Positions 38,081-47,027 of a DNA stretch of 64,000 nucleotides are shown here, one piece after another. How positions within the stretch are numbered: position 1 is the first letter of the stretch; every line of letters starts with the position of its first letter. Source of the DNA: Endobacterium cereale (GTDB lineage Bacteria; Pseudomonadota; Alphaproteobacteria; Rhizobiales; Rhizobiaceae); assembly GCF_009617585.1 (NCBI RefSeq), contig NZ_WIXI01000038.1, positions 102,162 through 166,161 on the forward strand, given 5' to 3'. Under the pieces are notes generated by a model. It ran no database searches. It was not told where the DNA came from and worked only from the letters and a program-made list of their open reading frames with translations. The position numbers and the translations under genes are program-made.

Positions 38081-39466
38081 TTAGCGAGGGGAAAGCACGG
38101 CGGCAAAGAACCCATCCATGCCACCTGCAAACCCGTCTACCGGCGGCAACATTGCCGGAGTGGTACGGAATTCCCCAAGAGAGGTGATCGCTTTTTCCAA
38201 CCCCGGCCATGCTACCGGATCGACCGGAACGCGGACAAGGTTCGGGTTGTCCGCCAGAACCTTGGCAACGACGGTTTCACCTTCAAGCGGATCAAGCGAG
38301 CAGTTCGAGAACACCACCAGACCGCCCGGCTTCACCAGAGTGATTGCATGACGGAGCATGCGCTCCTGCAGAACGGCCAGTTTACCGATATCCTCAGGTC
38401 CTTTGGTCCAGAACACATCCGGATGGCGGCGGGTCGTGCCGGTGGAAGAGCAGGGGGCGTCAAGCAGAACACCGTCCAGCAGTTCATCCGGTTTGAAATC
38501 AAAGAGATCGGCCTGGCGCACCTCGACCGACAGCTTGAGACGATCAAGGTTTTCCTGCAGCCTGCGCACACGATTAGCGGATTGCTCGATAGCGACCACA
38601 TCTGCACCCGCCGCGGCAAGCTGCGCCGTCTTGCCTCCAGGGGCAGCGCAGAGATCGGCAATACGCTTGCCCTTCAGATCGCCAAACAGTTTGGCCGGAA
38701 TGGCGGCAGCGGCATCCTGGACCCACCAGGTACCATCCTCATATCCTTCAAGCCCCGAAACCGAACCATCGAAGGCCGGAAGTCGCACGCTGCCGGTGGC
38801 CAGTATCCGGCCATTCAACTTGCTCGCCCAGGCTTCGGGATCGGCTTTGACTGTCAGATCGATCGCAGGCGGCCAGAGTTGTGCTTCGGCGATGCGCATC
38901 GCGTCGTCTGCCCCATAGGCCTTTGCGAGGCGAGCGTGGAACCAAGCCGGCACGGGCGAGATTTCGGATGTTCTTGCGAGAAGATCGTCCTTTTCCCGTA
39001 CCATGCGACGCAGCACCGCATTCACCAACTTGGCAAAACGGCGGTTACGCGGATCGCGATTGGCCTGTTCAACGGCGAGATCAACGGCTGCGTGCGCCGG
39101 CACATCAAGATGCAGGATCTGCGCAGCGGCCACGATGAGAACGTGATGAAGAGCGCGCGCACCTTCCGGAAGCGGTGCATCGATCAACGAAGCGATGGCA
39201 GCTTCGAGACGCAGGAGATGACGCAGCGCGGTCGTGAGAATGGCACGCGTCAACGCCCGGTCAGCATCACTCAGAGCCTTGTAGGCAGCATTGCCCTGGT
39301 TGAGATCCAGCATGCCATCAAGGGAAATCTTGCGATCGATCACCGCGCCGAGAAACTTGGCAGCGGTCATGCGCACTTCCAGGCCCGGCTTGTCGGATGC
39401 GACCGGGCGAGAGGGCCGCGCACCGTTTGTCGATTTGGAAGGCTTCTTGTTTTTATTCTCGTTCAA
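38081..39466 (-). CDS. rsmB: 16S rRNA cytosine-967 C5-methyltransferase (RsmB/Sun family)
   Basis: It methylates C967 of 16S rRNA. An NusB-like N-terminal domain ([33 protein letters not shown]) is followed by the methyltransferase domain: SAM-binding [18 protein letters not shown] at about residues 272-289, catalytic region [16 protein letters not shown], and the second cysteine in [14 protein letters not shown], where the usual TCS reads NCS but Cys is kept. 461 aa. Its ATG overlaps the htpX stop in ATGA, so the two are coupled. Confidence 0.95.
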   Translation of the reverse strand: MNENKNKKPSKSTNGARPSRPVASDKPGLEVRMTAAKFLGAVIDRKISLDGMLDLNQGNAAYKALSDADRALTRAILTTALRHLLRLEAAIASLIDAPLPEGARALHHVLIVAAAQILHLDVPAHAAVDLAVEQANRDPRNRRFAKLVNAVLRRMVREKDDLLARTSEISPVPAWFHARLAKAYGADDAMRIAEAQLWPPAIDLTVKADPEAWASKLNGRILATGSVRLPAFDGSVSGLEGYEDGTWWVQDAAAAIPAKLFGDLKGKRIADLCAAPGGKTAQLAAAGADVVAIEQSANRVRRLQENLDRLKLSVEVRQADLFDFKPDELLDGVLLDAPCSSTGTTRRHPDVFWTKGPEDIGKLAVLQERMLRHAITLVKPGGLVVFSNCSLDPLEGETVVAKVLADNPNLVRVPVDPVAWPGLEKAITSLGEFRTTPAMLPPVDGFAGGMDGFFAAVLSPR

Positions 39467-40422
39467 GACCAGGGACCTTTGCGCGGTTCATCAGAGCCGC
39501 GGCCCCAGCCTGTATTGGGTACGGAACGTGCGGCGCGCTGCGGTCTAGCAGCCTGAAAGCCGCCAGTCGAGGCAGTAGAAGCAAAGGAGGATGCCATTTC
39601 CTGCAAGGCAGCGATGCGGTTCTCGGTATTTGGGTGGGTAGAGAACAGATTGTCCATGCGCTCACCCGACAGCGGATTGATGATGAACATGTGCGCGGTG
39701 GCTGGATTACGCTCGGCGTCGTAATTGGGGATAGCATGCGCAGCACCGGAGATCTTAGCAAGCGCCGAGGCAAGCCACATCGGATTGCCGCAGATTTCCG
39801 CCCCGCGACGGTCGGCTGAATATTCGCGTGTGCGGCTAACAGCCATCTGCACAATCATCGCCGCGAAAGGCGCAACGACCATCGCCACGATCGTGCCGAT
39901 CACACCCAACGGATTGTTGGAACGATTTCCGCTGAAGAACATGGCGAAATTGGCAAGCATGGAAATAGCACCGGCAAATGTCGCAGTTATCGTCATGATC
40001 AGGGTGTCGCGGTTCTGAATATGCGCCAGTTCATGCGCCATCACACCTGCCACCTCTTCCGGCGTCAGGCGCTCCAATAGACCCGTCGAGGCGGCAACGG
40101 CAGAATTCTCCGGGTTGCGACCTGTGGCAAACGCATTCGGCTGCGGGTTGTCGTAAACGTAGACGCGCGGCATTGGCAGGCCGGCATTGGCCGACAGATC
40201 ACGGATCATATGAAACAGTTCGGGCGCATTGCGCTCGTCCACTTCCTGCGCATGATAGGCAGACAGAACCATCCTGTCGGAATTCCAGTAGGAAAACAGG
40301 TTCATGCCGGCAGCGATCACCAGTGCGATCATCATACCGCCCTTGCCTCCGATCAGCAGGCCAATCCCCATGAACAGCGCTGTCATAAAGGCCAGAAGCA
40401 TGGCGGTGCGCATCATATTCAT
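39463..40422 (-). CDS. htpX: Membrane zinc metalloprotease HtpX
   Basis: An M48 inner-membrane protease for damaged membrane proteins. Two N-terminal membrane segments ([36 protein letters not shown]), then the zinc motif [10 protein letters not shown] at about residue 131, two further membrane segments, and the third zinc ligand in [12 protein letters not shown]. The C-terminus is Arg/Ser-rich. ATG 40422 (MNMMRTAML) is preceded by GGGAGAG; the frame is open to 40473, but those residues are not family-like. 319 aa. It is cotranscribed with rsmB. No heat-shock promoter was recognised. Confidence 0.95.
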   Translation of the reverse strand: MNMMRTAMLLAFMTALFMGIGLLIGGKGGMMIALVIAAGMNLFSYWNSDRMVLSAYHAQEVDERNAPELFHMIRDLSANAGLPMPRVYVYDNPQPNAFATGRNPENSAVAASTGLLERLTPEEVAGVMAHELAHIQNRDTLIMTITATFAGAISMLANFAMFFSGNRSNNPLGVIGTIVAMVVAPFAAMIVQMAVSRTREYSADRRGAEICGNPMWLASALAKISGAAHAIPNYDAERNPATAHMFIINPLSGERMDNLFSTHPNTENRIAALQEMASSFASTASTGGFQAARPQRAARSVPNTGWGRGSDEPRKGPWS

Positions 40423-40509
40423 CGTCATCTCTCCCGTTGCCAGTAAACCGAAGGGTTTTCCATTCTCGTTCAACGGCCTATGATGTGGTGAATTCAGCCT
40501 GTTTTTTCA

Positions 40510-40752
40510 ATGAACCATCCGGTGAGCGGAATGCAAACTGCCGATAATGACAATGCCGAAACCGTAATAGAACCTGTTACTGACCCAAAGCCACTCTCAC
40601 CTGCCGCACAACGCGCGCTGCAAGAGGCCGAAGAGCGCCGCCAGGCAACGGTTCAGGCGGCGCAGATGCCGGAAGAATTCGGCGGTCGTGGCGGCGCCGA
40701 TCCCGCGCGATTTGGCGACTGGGAAATCAACGGCCGGGCTATCGATTTTTAA
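40510..40752 (+). CDS. DUF1674 / SDHAF4-like succinate dehydrogenase assembly factor
   Basis: An 80-aa protein with the DUF1674 C-terminal signature GRGGADPARFGDWEINGRAIDF in pieces (GADPARFGDWEI, GRAIDF). The eukaryotic homologue SDHAF4 helps maturation of the flavinylated succinate dehydrogenase subunit; the alphaproteobacterial proteins are assumed to do the same. The N-terminal half is acidic and probably disordered. ATG 40510 gives MNHPVSGMQTADND. It is divergent from htpX and 48 nt before the nuclease gene. Confidence 0.85.
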   Translation: MNHPVSGMQTADNDNAETVIEPVTDPKPLSPAAQRALQEAEERRQATVQAAQMPEEFGGRGGADPARFGDWEINGRAIDF

Positions 40753-40800
40753 GTAAATATTCCTATTGAATTCTGAGATGAATTGGAATTTATTCCTTTC

Positions 40801-41244
40801 ATGTCAAACTTTCTCTCACTCGCCTGTGCTCTTCTGCTTGTCTTTGCCACAGAGGTGTTGGCACGAGACGAGGTTGTTGGCCCGGTTGAGGCCGAAATCC
40901 TGCGTGTCGTGGATGGCGACACCTTGCTGGTGGAGGCACGACCATGGCCGCAACAGCGTGTGGAAGTCTATGTGCGCATACGCGGCATCGATGCCCCCGA
41001 AATAAGGTCGAATTGCCAGCAAGTCCGTGAAGCGGGAGCGGAGGCCCTGCGGGTGCTGGAAAACTTGGCTGAGCGGTCAGCGAAAATCCAACTCACCCAC
41101 ATTTCGGGCGACAAATATTTTGGCCGGATCGTTGCCGACGTGGCGCTGACGGATGGAAGCAGTGCAGCCGAGAGCATGCGGTCGGCGGGGGTCGTCCGAG
41201 ATTATTACTGTGGTCGCAAGCAGAGAGAAACCTGCGGAAGCTGA
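40801..41244 (+). CDS. Secreted thermonuclease (SNase) family protein
   Basis: A small secreted nuclease-like protein. A signal peptide (MSNFLSLACALLLVFATEVLA) precedes the SNase fold: EILRVVDGDTLLVEA, RIRGIDAPEIRS (Arg and Glu of the SNase active site) and GDKYFGRIVADV (the second active-site Arg). Four cysteines suit an exported protein. 147 aa from ATG 40801; TTG 40783 in frame would add six residues before the signal peptide. Activity is likely because the three active-site positions are kept, but specificity is not known. Confidence 0.85.
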   Translation: MSNFLSLACALLLVFATEVLARDEVVGPVEAEILRVVDGDTLLVEARPWPQQRVEVYVRIRGIDAPEIRSNCQQVREAGAEALRVLENLAERSAKIQLTHISGDKYFGRIVADVALTDGSSAAESMRSAGVVRDYYCGRKQRETCGS

Positions 41245-41265
41245 ACTGATTGTTCCCACCAAACC

Positions 41266-41903
41266 TCATCTGCCCTTATTTTCGAGCAGAGCTTCGACAA
41301 GAGCCATATTCGGTTCGAAATATGTTTCGAAGTGAGCACGACCTCTCGCCTGCGCTTCATCAATCCGCTGCTTGTCCAGCATGGAAGCGAGCTGCATCGC
41401 ATTGGCCATGGCGGATTCGTCCATGATCGACTGGTGAGTGGCTGGATAGATCCAGGCAAAGCCCTCGATCAAATCGCGCTCGACACCTTTGCCTTCGACA
41501 TAAAGCAGGCCGAGCTCGTTGGAGGCACGAAAATCTCCCTCTTGGCGGCAAATTCATACCATTTGGCAGCAGCGGCATTGTCCTGTTCCGTGCCTTGCCC
41601 CTTGCGATAGGATTGCGCGAGATTGAATGCCGCCAGTACGCTGCCGCCCTCTGCGCCCCTGCGGTAAAGCTCGACTGCCCTGCCAAAATCCTGCGCCACC
41701 GCCTTGCCCTCGGCATAAGCGACACCGAGATTGAAATAAGCTTGTTCGTCACCACTGGCAGCCGCCTTTTCAAGTTCCTGCATGGCAAGCGGGTAGTTGC
41801 CCTTCTGATAGGCGGCAATGCCTTTTGCGGTATCGGAAAGGGCAGGGCCCGAAAACACCGACAGCAGAGCCGACAAGATACCCATTCGTAGCAATCCCTT
41901 CAT
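41266..41903 (-). pseudogene. Sel1-repeat (TPR-like) secreted protein, frameshifted
   Basis: The frame starting at ATG 41903 (MKGLLRMGILSALLSVFSG, a signal peptide) encodes Sel1-like repeats (DEQAYFNLGVAYAEGKAVAQD, VLAAFNLAQSYRKGQGTEQ) up to AAAAKWYEFAAK, then runs into an unrelated tail and stops at 41469. In another frame the next bases read GDFRASNELGLLYVEGKGVE, the expected next Sel1 repeat, and continue without a stop to 41266 (ending VEALLENKGR). A loss of one base near 41536-41546 explains this. It may be a true pseudogene or a sequencing error. A standard annotation would show two separate ORFs here. Confidence 0.8.
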
Positions 41904-42022
41904 GTCGCGGCCTTCCTGATCAATCCTCGAAACATTTATAGGGCCGGTGCCAGAAGCGCACAGATCAACCGCCCAAATAAATGGCGCGAAGGAGAAGGGG
42001 CCGATGAACGGCCCCTTGTGGA

Positions 42023-43978
42023 TCATGCTTCGATCTTGTTTTGACGATTTTCGATCAGATCATCGACAACGGCTGGATCAGCAAGCGTCGAAGTATCCCC
42101 GAGAGCACCAAAATCATCCTCAGCGATTTTTCGCAAAATACGTCGCATGATCTTGCCCGAACGGGTTTTCGGCAGGCCGGGCGCAAACTGGATCTTGTCC
42201 GGCGTGGCAATCGGGCCAATCTCGTTGCGGACATGTTTGACGAGTTCCTGTCGCAGCGTATCGGTCCCCTCATTACCGGCCATCAGGGTCACGTAACAAT
42301 AGATGCCCTGGCCCTTGAGACCGTGCGGATAACCGACCACCGCCGCTTCCGAAACGAGATTGTGCGAAACCAGAGCCGATTCCACCTCGGCCGTACCGAG
42401 ACGATGACCGGAAACGTTCAAGACGTCGTCGACGCGACCGGTGATCCAGTAATAACCGTCCTCATCCCGACGGCAGCCATCGCCGGTGAAATATTTCCCC
42501 TTGTAGGTGGAGAAATAGGTCTGCACGAAGCGTTCATGATCACCATAAACACTGCGCATCTGGCCCGGCCAGCTGTCGATGATGCAGAGATTGCCGTCGG
42601 CAGCACCTTCCAGCACGTTGCCTTCGTTATCGACAAGCTGCGGCTGCACGCCGAAGAACGGTGTCGTTGCTGAGCCGGGCTTGAGGTCCGTGACGCCGGG
42701 CAGGGGGGTTATCATGTGGCCGCCGGTCTCGGTCTGCCACCACGTATCAACGATCGGGCAACGTTTGTCGCCGACGACGTTGTAATACCATTCCCACGCT
42801 TCGGGGTTGATAGGCTCGCCCACGGTGCCGAGTAGCCGCAGACTGGAGCGTGAAGAACGGGTCACAAAATCGTCGCCGACACTCATCAGTGAGCGAATGG
42901 CCGTTGGCGCCGTGTAGAAAATGTTGACCTTATGCTTGTCGACCACTTCCCAGAAGCGGCCATTGTCCGGGAAATTGGGCACACCCTCGAACATCAGCGT
43001 CGTCGCGCAATTCGCCAGTGGCCCGTAGACGAGGTAGGAATGTCCGGTCACCCAGCCGACATCGGCGGTGCACCAGTAGATATCGCCGTCCTGATAATCG
43101 AACGTGTATTCGTGCGTCATTGCCGCATAGACGAGATAGCCACCCGTCGTGTGCAGCACGCCTTTCGGTTTACCGGTAGAGCCCGAGGTGTAGAGGATGA
43201 ACAGCGGATCCTCAGCCTTCATTTTTACCGGTTCGCAGTGCCCCTTAACGGTGGCGATTTCCTGATGGTACCAGAGGTCACGGCCTGGCGCCCAGTTGGT
43301 CTTGCCGCCGGTGCGGCGCACGACCAGAACCTTGTTGACGGTCACATACTGGCGAGCGGCAATGTGGATGGCCTTGTCGGTGTTTTCCTTGAGCGGCACC
43401 GGCTTGCCGCCGCGTACGCCTTCATCGCAGGTAATAACGAACGTGGATTCGCAATCGATGATACGACCAGCCAGAGCTTCCGGCGAAAAGCCTCCGAACA
43501 CGACCGAATGCACGGCGCCGATGCGCGCGCAAGCCAACATCGCATAAGCTGCTTCCGGGATCATAGGCATGTAAATGGTCACCCGGTCACCCTTCTTGAC
43601 GCCGTGCTTTTTCAGCACATTCGCCATGCGGCAGACCTGATCATAAAGCTGGTTATAGGTGATCTTCTTGTCGATATAGGGGTTGTCACCTTCCCAGATG
43701 ATCGCCGTGCGCTCCCCATGCGTCTTCAGATGCCTGTCGATGCAATTATAGGAAACATTGGTCAGCCCGTCCTCGAACCACTTGATCGAGACCTTGCCCT
43801 TGAAGGAGGTGTTTTTGACCTTTGTATAGGGTTTGAACCAGTCGATCCGCCGGCCGTGCTTGCCCCAGAACTTGTCCGGATCCTCAATGCTCTCTTCATA
43901 CCATTTTTCGTATTTCTCCTTGTCGATCAGCGCCTTCGCCCTTGTCGACTTGAGAACCGGATAAATTTTTTCGGACAT
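42023..43978 (-). CDS. acsA: Acetyl-CoA synthetase (AMP-forming)
   Basis: It activates acetate to acetyl-CoA through acetyl-AMP. Seen in order: ACS N-terminal domain ([20 protein letters not shown]), the P-loop [15 protein letters not shown], the [14 protein letters not shown] acetate-pocket motif with the selective Trp, [16 protein letters not shown], the hinge [19 protein letters not shown] and the C-terminal [14 protein letters not shown] with the regulatory catalytic lysine that is acetylated in this family. 651 aa. GGAGGAG-type ribosome-binding site before ATG 43978. Divergent from trcR. Confidence 0.97.
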   Translation of the reverse strand: MSEKIYPVLKSTRAKALIDKEKYEKWYEESIEDPDKFWGKHGRRIDWFKPYTKVKNTSFKGKVSIKWFEDGLTNVSYNCIDRHLKTHGERTAIIWEGDNPYIDKKITYNQLYDQVCRMANVLKKHGVKKGDRVTIYMPMIPEAAYAMLACARIGAVHSVVFGGFSPEALAGRIIDCESTFVITCDEGVRGGKPVPLKENTDKAIHIAARQYVTVNKVLVVRRTGGKTNWAPGRDLWYHQEIATVKGHCEPVKMKAEDPLFILYTSGSTGKPKGVLHTTGGYLVYAAMTHEYTFDYQDGDIYWCTADVGWVTGHSYLVYGPLANCATTLMFEGVPNFPDNGRFWEVVDKHKVNIFYTAPTAIRSLMSVGDDFVTRSSRSSLRLLGTVGEPINPEAWEWYYNVVGDKRCPIVDTWWQTETGGHMITPLPGVTDLKPGSATTPFFGVQPQLVDNEGNVLEGAADGNLCIIDSWPGQMRSVYGDHERFVQTYFSTYKGKYFTGDGCRRDEDGYYWITGRVDDVLNVSGHRLGTAEVESALVSHNLVSEAAVVGYPHGLKGQGIYCYVTLMAGNEGTDTLRQELVKHVRNEIGPIATPDKIQFAPGLPKTRSGKIMRRILRKIAEDDFGALGDTSTLADPAVVDDLIENRQNKIEA

Positions 43979-44120
43979 GAAACTCCTCCCTCATTTGCGA
44001 GCCGACACCTTGCATCCATCAACGTGCGACATTCTGACATTCATACAAATTGGGGCAGGGGCGGCAATTAGACAAATGGAGATGAGAAGAGAGAATGTGA
44101 TCTTCGGGATTGCGTTTCTG

Positions 44121-44134
44121 AGAATTGCAATTCT
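44121..44134. promoter_or_regulatory. 14-bp perfect palindrome between acsA and trcR
   Basis: AGAATTGCAATTCT reads the same on both strands and sits in the 251-nt acsA-trcR gap, 142 nt before acsA and 95 nt before trcR. It could be an operator for either gene. I do not recognise the factor. Nothing else is evident in this gap. Confidence 0.35.
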
Positions 44135-44229
44135 GTCCCAAATCGATTATACGGCGTCTAATTCCCGGAAATGGTGGTTGATACCCACGGCCCGCGACAC
44201 CGGCGCGGACGGACAGAGGAACTATATCC

Positions 44230-44937
44230 ATGGCTCAACAATTGCTCATGCCGAAGGCCACCGCAGTATGGCTGGTCGATAACACGGCGCTTTCCTTTGA
44301 TCAGATTGCCACCTTCTGCAAACTTCATCCGCTTGAGGTGAAGGCAATTGCCGATGGTGAAGCCGCTCAGGGTATCAAGGGCCTCGACCCGATCTCCACC
44401 GGCCAGCTTTCGCGCGACGAAATCGCTCGCGGTGAAGGTGACATCAATTACAAGCTCAAGCTTTCGGAACCAAAAGTTCGCGTACCTGAATCCAAGCGCC
44501 GTGGCCCGCGCTACACCCCGGTTTCCAAGCGTCAGGACCGTCCCAACGCCATTCTCTGGCTGGTTCGCAACCATCCGGAACTGAAGGACACGCAGATTTC
44601 GCGTCTCGTCGGCACCACCAAGTCGACGATCGAACAGATCCGTGACCGCACACACTGGAACGCCACCAACCTGACCCCGATGGATCCGGTAACGCTCGGC
44701 CTCTGCAGCCAGATCGACCTTGACCTCGAAGTCGAACGCGCCGCCAAGAACCGGCCGCTGCCGACGGCCGCCGAGCTCGGTGCTTCGCTACGTCCGGCCA
44801 ACGAAACAGAGAACCTCGACTTCGGTTATCGCAACGAGCGCGAAGAAGAGAAGGAAATCGATGCGGATGCCGTTTTCGCGAAGCTCAGCTCGCTGAAATC
44901 GACCCGCACGGAAGAGGAGGACGAAGACAACTTCTAA
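44230..44937 (+). CDS. trcR: Cell cycle transcriptional regulator TrcR (DUF1013)
   Basis: A 235-aa protein of the DUF1013 family, found almost only in alphaproteobacteria. N-terminal half MPKATAVWLVDNTALSFDQIATFCKLHP in pieces (ATAVWLVDNTALSFDQIA, FCKLHPLEVKAIADGE); middle RPNAILWLVRNHPELKDTQ then SRLVGTTKSTIEQIRDRTHWN, a helix-turn-helix-like segment; acidic C-terminal tail (EEEDEDNF). The name TrcR comes from Caulobacter, where it affects cell cycle transcription; here the role is by homology. It is a single gene closed by a strong terminator. ATG 44230 (MAQQLLMPKA). Confidence 0.9.
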   Translation: MAQQLLMPKATAVWLVDNTALSFDQIATFCKLHPLEVKAIADGEAAQGIKGLDPISTGQLSRDEIARGEGDINYKLKLSEPKVRVPESKRRGPRYTPVSKRQDRPNAILWLVRNHPELKDTQISRLVGTTKSTIEQIRDRTHWNATNLTPMDPVTLGLCSQIDLDLEVERAAKNRPLPTAAELGASLRPANETENLDFGYRNEREEEKEIDADAVFAKLSSLKSTRTEEEDEDNF

Positions 44938-44965
44938 GTCGTCTCGTTCTTTTATCTTTAAGCCC

Positions 44966-45006
44966 AAAACAAAACCCCGCCGATATGATCGGCGGGGTTT
45001 TGTTTT
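44966..45006. terminator. Bidirectional terminator between trcR and minE
   Basis: A perfect 19-bp inverted repeat (44966-44984 with 44988-45006, loop ATG) with T runs on both strands. It serves the converging trcR and minCDE transcripts. Confidence 0.93.
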
Positions 45007-45044
45007 ATCTGGATCAGAAGCCGGGATAACCGGCTTCTCTTTTC

Positions 45045-45305
45045 TCATGCGGCTTGAAGGGTCGCCTTCAGCGGAATTTCGACATCGATCTCGAGGATCG
45101 ACATGTTCTCGTCGCGGTCCATCTTCACGTGAACACGATCAGCGTCGAGTTCGACATGCTTGGCGATGACGGCGAGGATTTCCTCACGCAGGATCGATAC
45201 GAGATCGGAGCCGGCAGATGCGCGTTCATGAGCCAGCAGAACCTGCAGGCGCTCGCGCGCCATCGGCGCCGATTTGTTCTTGCGGAAAAGACCAAAAATA
45301 CTCAT
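45045..45305 (-). CDS. minE: Cell division topological specificity factor MinE
   Basis: MinE stimulates MinD ATPase and drives Min oscillation. 86 aa: N-terminal membrane-interacting segment [23 protein letters not shown], anti-MinCD helix [11 protein letters not shown], and the dimerisation domain [22 protein letters not shown]. Its ATG overlaps the minD stop in ATGA. Last gene of minCDE. Confidence 0.96.
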   Translation of the reverse strand: MSIFGLFRKNKSAPMARERLQVLLAHERASAGSDLVSILREEILAVIAKHVELDADRVHVKMDRDENMSILEIDVEIPLKATLQAA

Positions 45306-46117
45306 GCGGCCTTCCTTCCAAAAATCTTACCGAAAATACCTCGCTTATCGCCAGGGATAGAGATCGGCAGCTGTTCGCCGCGGAGGCGGCGTGCAGCTTC
45401 GAAATAGGCCATGGCCGGCGCGCAACGTGCATCCGCCAAAGTCACCGGTGCACCCATATTGGAGGCGCGCAGCACGTCGCTGCTTTCCGGAATGATCCCG
45501 ATCAGCGGGATCGACAGGATTTCGAGAACGTCATCAACCTTCAGCATGTCGCCTCGTTCGGCGCGCACCGCATCGTAGCGGGTGAGCAAAAGGTGCTTTT
45601 CCATGCGCTCGCCACGTTCGGCCTTCAGCGTCTTGGAATCGAGCAGACCGATGATGCGGTCCGAATCACGCACCGACGATACTTCCGGATTGGTGACAAC
45701 AACCGCCATGTCGGCATGGCGCATGGCGAGCGTGGCGCCCCGCTCTATACCGGCGGGGCTGTCGCAGATGACCCAGTCGAACACGCGCTTCAGTTCGGTG
45801 ATGACGCGGTCGACACCTTCAGTGGTCAGATTGTCCTTGTCACGGGTTTGCGAAGCAGGAAGCAGGAACAGGCTTTCGAGGCGCTTATCGCGAATCAGTG
45901 CCTGCGTAAGCTTGGCTTCGCCCTGAATGACGTTGACCAGATCGTAGACGACCCGGCGCTCGGCACCCATGACGAGGTCAAGATTGCGAAGGCCGACATC
46001 GAAGTCCACCACAACAACCCGTTCGCCATTCTGCGCCAGCGCTGCGCCGAGGGCGGCGGTCGACGTTGTCTTGCCGACCCCGCCCTTGCCGGATGTCACC
46101 ACGATGACTTTGCCCAT
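45302..46117 (-). CDS. minD: Septum-site determining ATPase MinD
   Basis: A membrane-cycling ParA-type ATPase that recruits MinC. The deviant Walker [16 protein letters not shown] starts at about residue 11; [17 protein letters not shown] is switch I and [18 protein letters not shown] switch II. The C-terminal amphipathic targeting helix is [12 protein letters not shown]. 271 aa from ATG 46117 ([10 protein letters not shown]); the frame extends to 46183, which would run into minC's end, and is rejected. 31 nt after minC. Confidence 0.97.
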   Translation of the reverse strand: MGKVIVVTSGKGGVGKTTSTAALGAALAQNGERVVVVDFDVGLRNLDLVMGAERRVVYDLVNVIQGEAKLTQALIRDKRLESLFLLPASQTRDKDNLTTEGVDRVITELKRVFDWVICDSPAGIERGATLAMRHADMAVVVTNPEVSSVRDSDRIIGLLDSKTLKAERGERMEKHLLLTRYDAVRAERGDMLKVDDVLEILSIPLIGIIPESSDVLRASNMGAPVTLADARCAPAMAYFEAARRLRGEQLPISIPGDKRGIFGKIFGRKAA

Positions 46118-46148
46118 CTTTATCTCCTGTTTCCTGCCGTTTCCCGGC

Positions 46149-46892
46149 TTAGATAATTGTCGAGGCCATGATCGAATCACCATCCAGCCAAAGCTGAACG
46201 GGCTGCCCTACCACTGACGGCGACATGTCCTCGATCATTTTGTAAATGCCATCTATAGCCACCAACTCTGCCTCAAGCTTGCGGCAGAAGATTCTCGATG
46301 CAGAATTTCCGATCGAGCCAGCCATGGCACGGCCGCGAAGTGCTCCGTAAATATGGATCGAACCGCCAGCGATAACCTCGGCGCCGGAAGCTACAGAACC
46401 GACGATTGTCACATCCCCCTCGGGGAAGATGATCGACTGGCCTGAACGCACAGGCTCATTGATGATCAGCGACTGAGCAACAGCGCGGACCTGCGGAAAT
46501 TCAGCTTGACCTGGTGCATCGGACGCGGTTTCGGCTTCGTCAGATACCGTTTCGCGTTCCTTGACCTCGATATCGGCAGCAGGCTTGCCGCCTTTCATGG
46601 CCGGCGGCATGCCCGGACCAAGCATAGAAGGCCGCGCACCCTCTATGCCCATGATTCGGACATTGCGCTCCGCCAGTTGCTCGAAAAGCTCCTTCAGCTG
46701 AACCTTGTCGATGGCAAGACCAGTGACATCCAGCACAACAGGGCGATCAAGAAAAAAGCCCGCGGATCGGGAGGCAAGGTCGTCCAGCCTGACGAGCCAG
46801 TCATCAAGCGGCAGGTCGGGTGAAAGAACGAGCGCCAGGAAGGAGCGGCCCTTGATGCGGATTGAGCGTGCGTCAGTTAACACTTTGGTCAT
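46149..46892 (-). CDS. minC: Septum-site determining protein MinC
   Basis: An FtsZ polymerisation inhibitor that acts with MinD away from mid-cell. The N-terminal domain (IRIKGRSFLALVLSPDLPLDDW) and the C-terminal beta-helix (SGQSIIFPEGDVTIVGSVASG, GGSIHIYGALRGRAMAG, the MinD-binding RGRAMAG motif) are clear, joined by a long Glu/Ala/Pro linker. 247 aa. First gene of the operon; a CtrA box lies 43-58 nt upstream of its start codon. Confidence 0.95.
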   Translation of the reverse strand: MTKVLTDARSIRIKGRSFLALVLSPDLPLDDWLVRLDDLASRSAGFFLDRPVVLDVTGLAIDKVQLKELFEQLAERNVRIMGIEGARPSMLGPGMPPAMKGGKPAADIEVKERETVSDEAETASDAPGQAEFPQVRAVAQSLIINEPVRSGQSIIFPEGDVTIVGSVASGAEVIAGGSIHIYGALRGRAMAGSIGNSASRIFCRKLEAELVAIDGIYKMIEDMSPSVVGQPVQLWLDGDSIMASTII

Positions 46893-46934
46893 CTACGTAA
46901 AGAAATCGTTGCGAATTCATTAACGCGCACATGG

Positions 46935-46950
46935 TTAACAAATCGTTAAC
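46935..46950. promoter_or_regulatory. CtrA binding box upstream of minCDE
   Basis: TTAA-CAAATCG-TTAAC matches the CtrA consensus TTAA-N7-TTAA(C) exactly, at promoter distance from minC (start 46892). In Sinorhizobium CtrA is known to control min genes, so a cell-cycle link is expected. CtrA binding here is inferred from the motif. Confidence 0.75.
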
Positions 46951-46974
46951 AATCACTATTTGAGGCAGCAAATG

Positions 46975-47006
46975 GCCTGCTTGAAGACACCGCTTCAAAC
47001 AGGCTA
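46975..47006 (-). repeat. Inverted repeat downstream of prpE
   Basis: GCCTG-C-TTGAAG pairs with CTTCAA-A-CAGGC, with one mismatched pair and a 6-nt loop. It lies just after the prpE stop on the minus strand. No T run follows, so it may be a weak or Rho-assisted 3' end structure. Confidence 0.4.
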
Positions 47007-47027
47007 AGCCGTTAGGGAAAAATGCTT

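Noticed and set aside
38057..39556. 499-codon plus frame opposite rsmB
   Set aside because: Antisense shadow of rsmB and the end of htpX; low-complexity Arg/His-rich translation.
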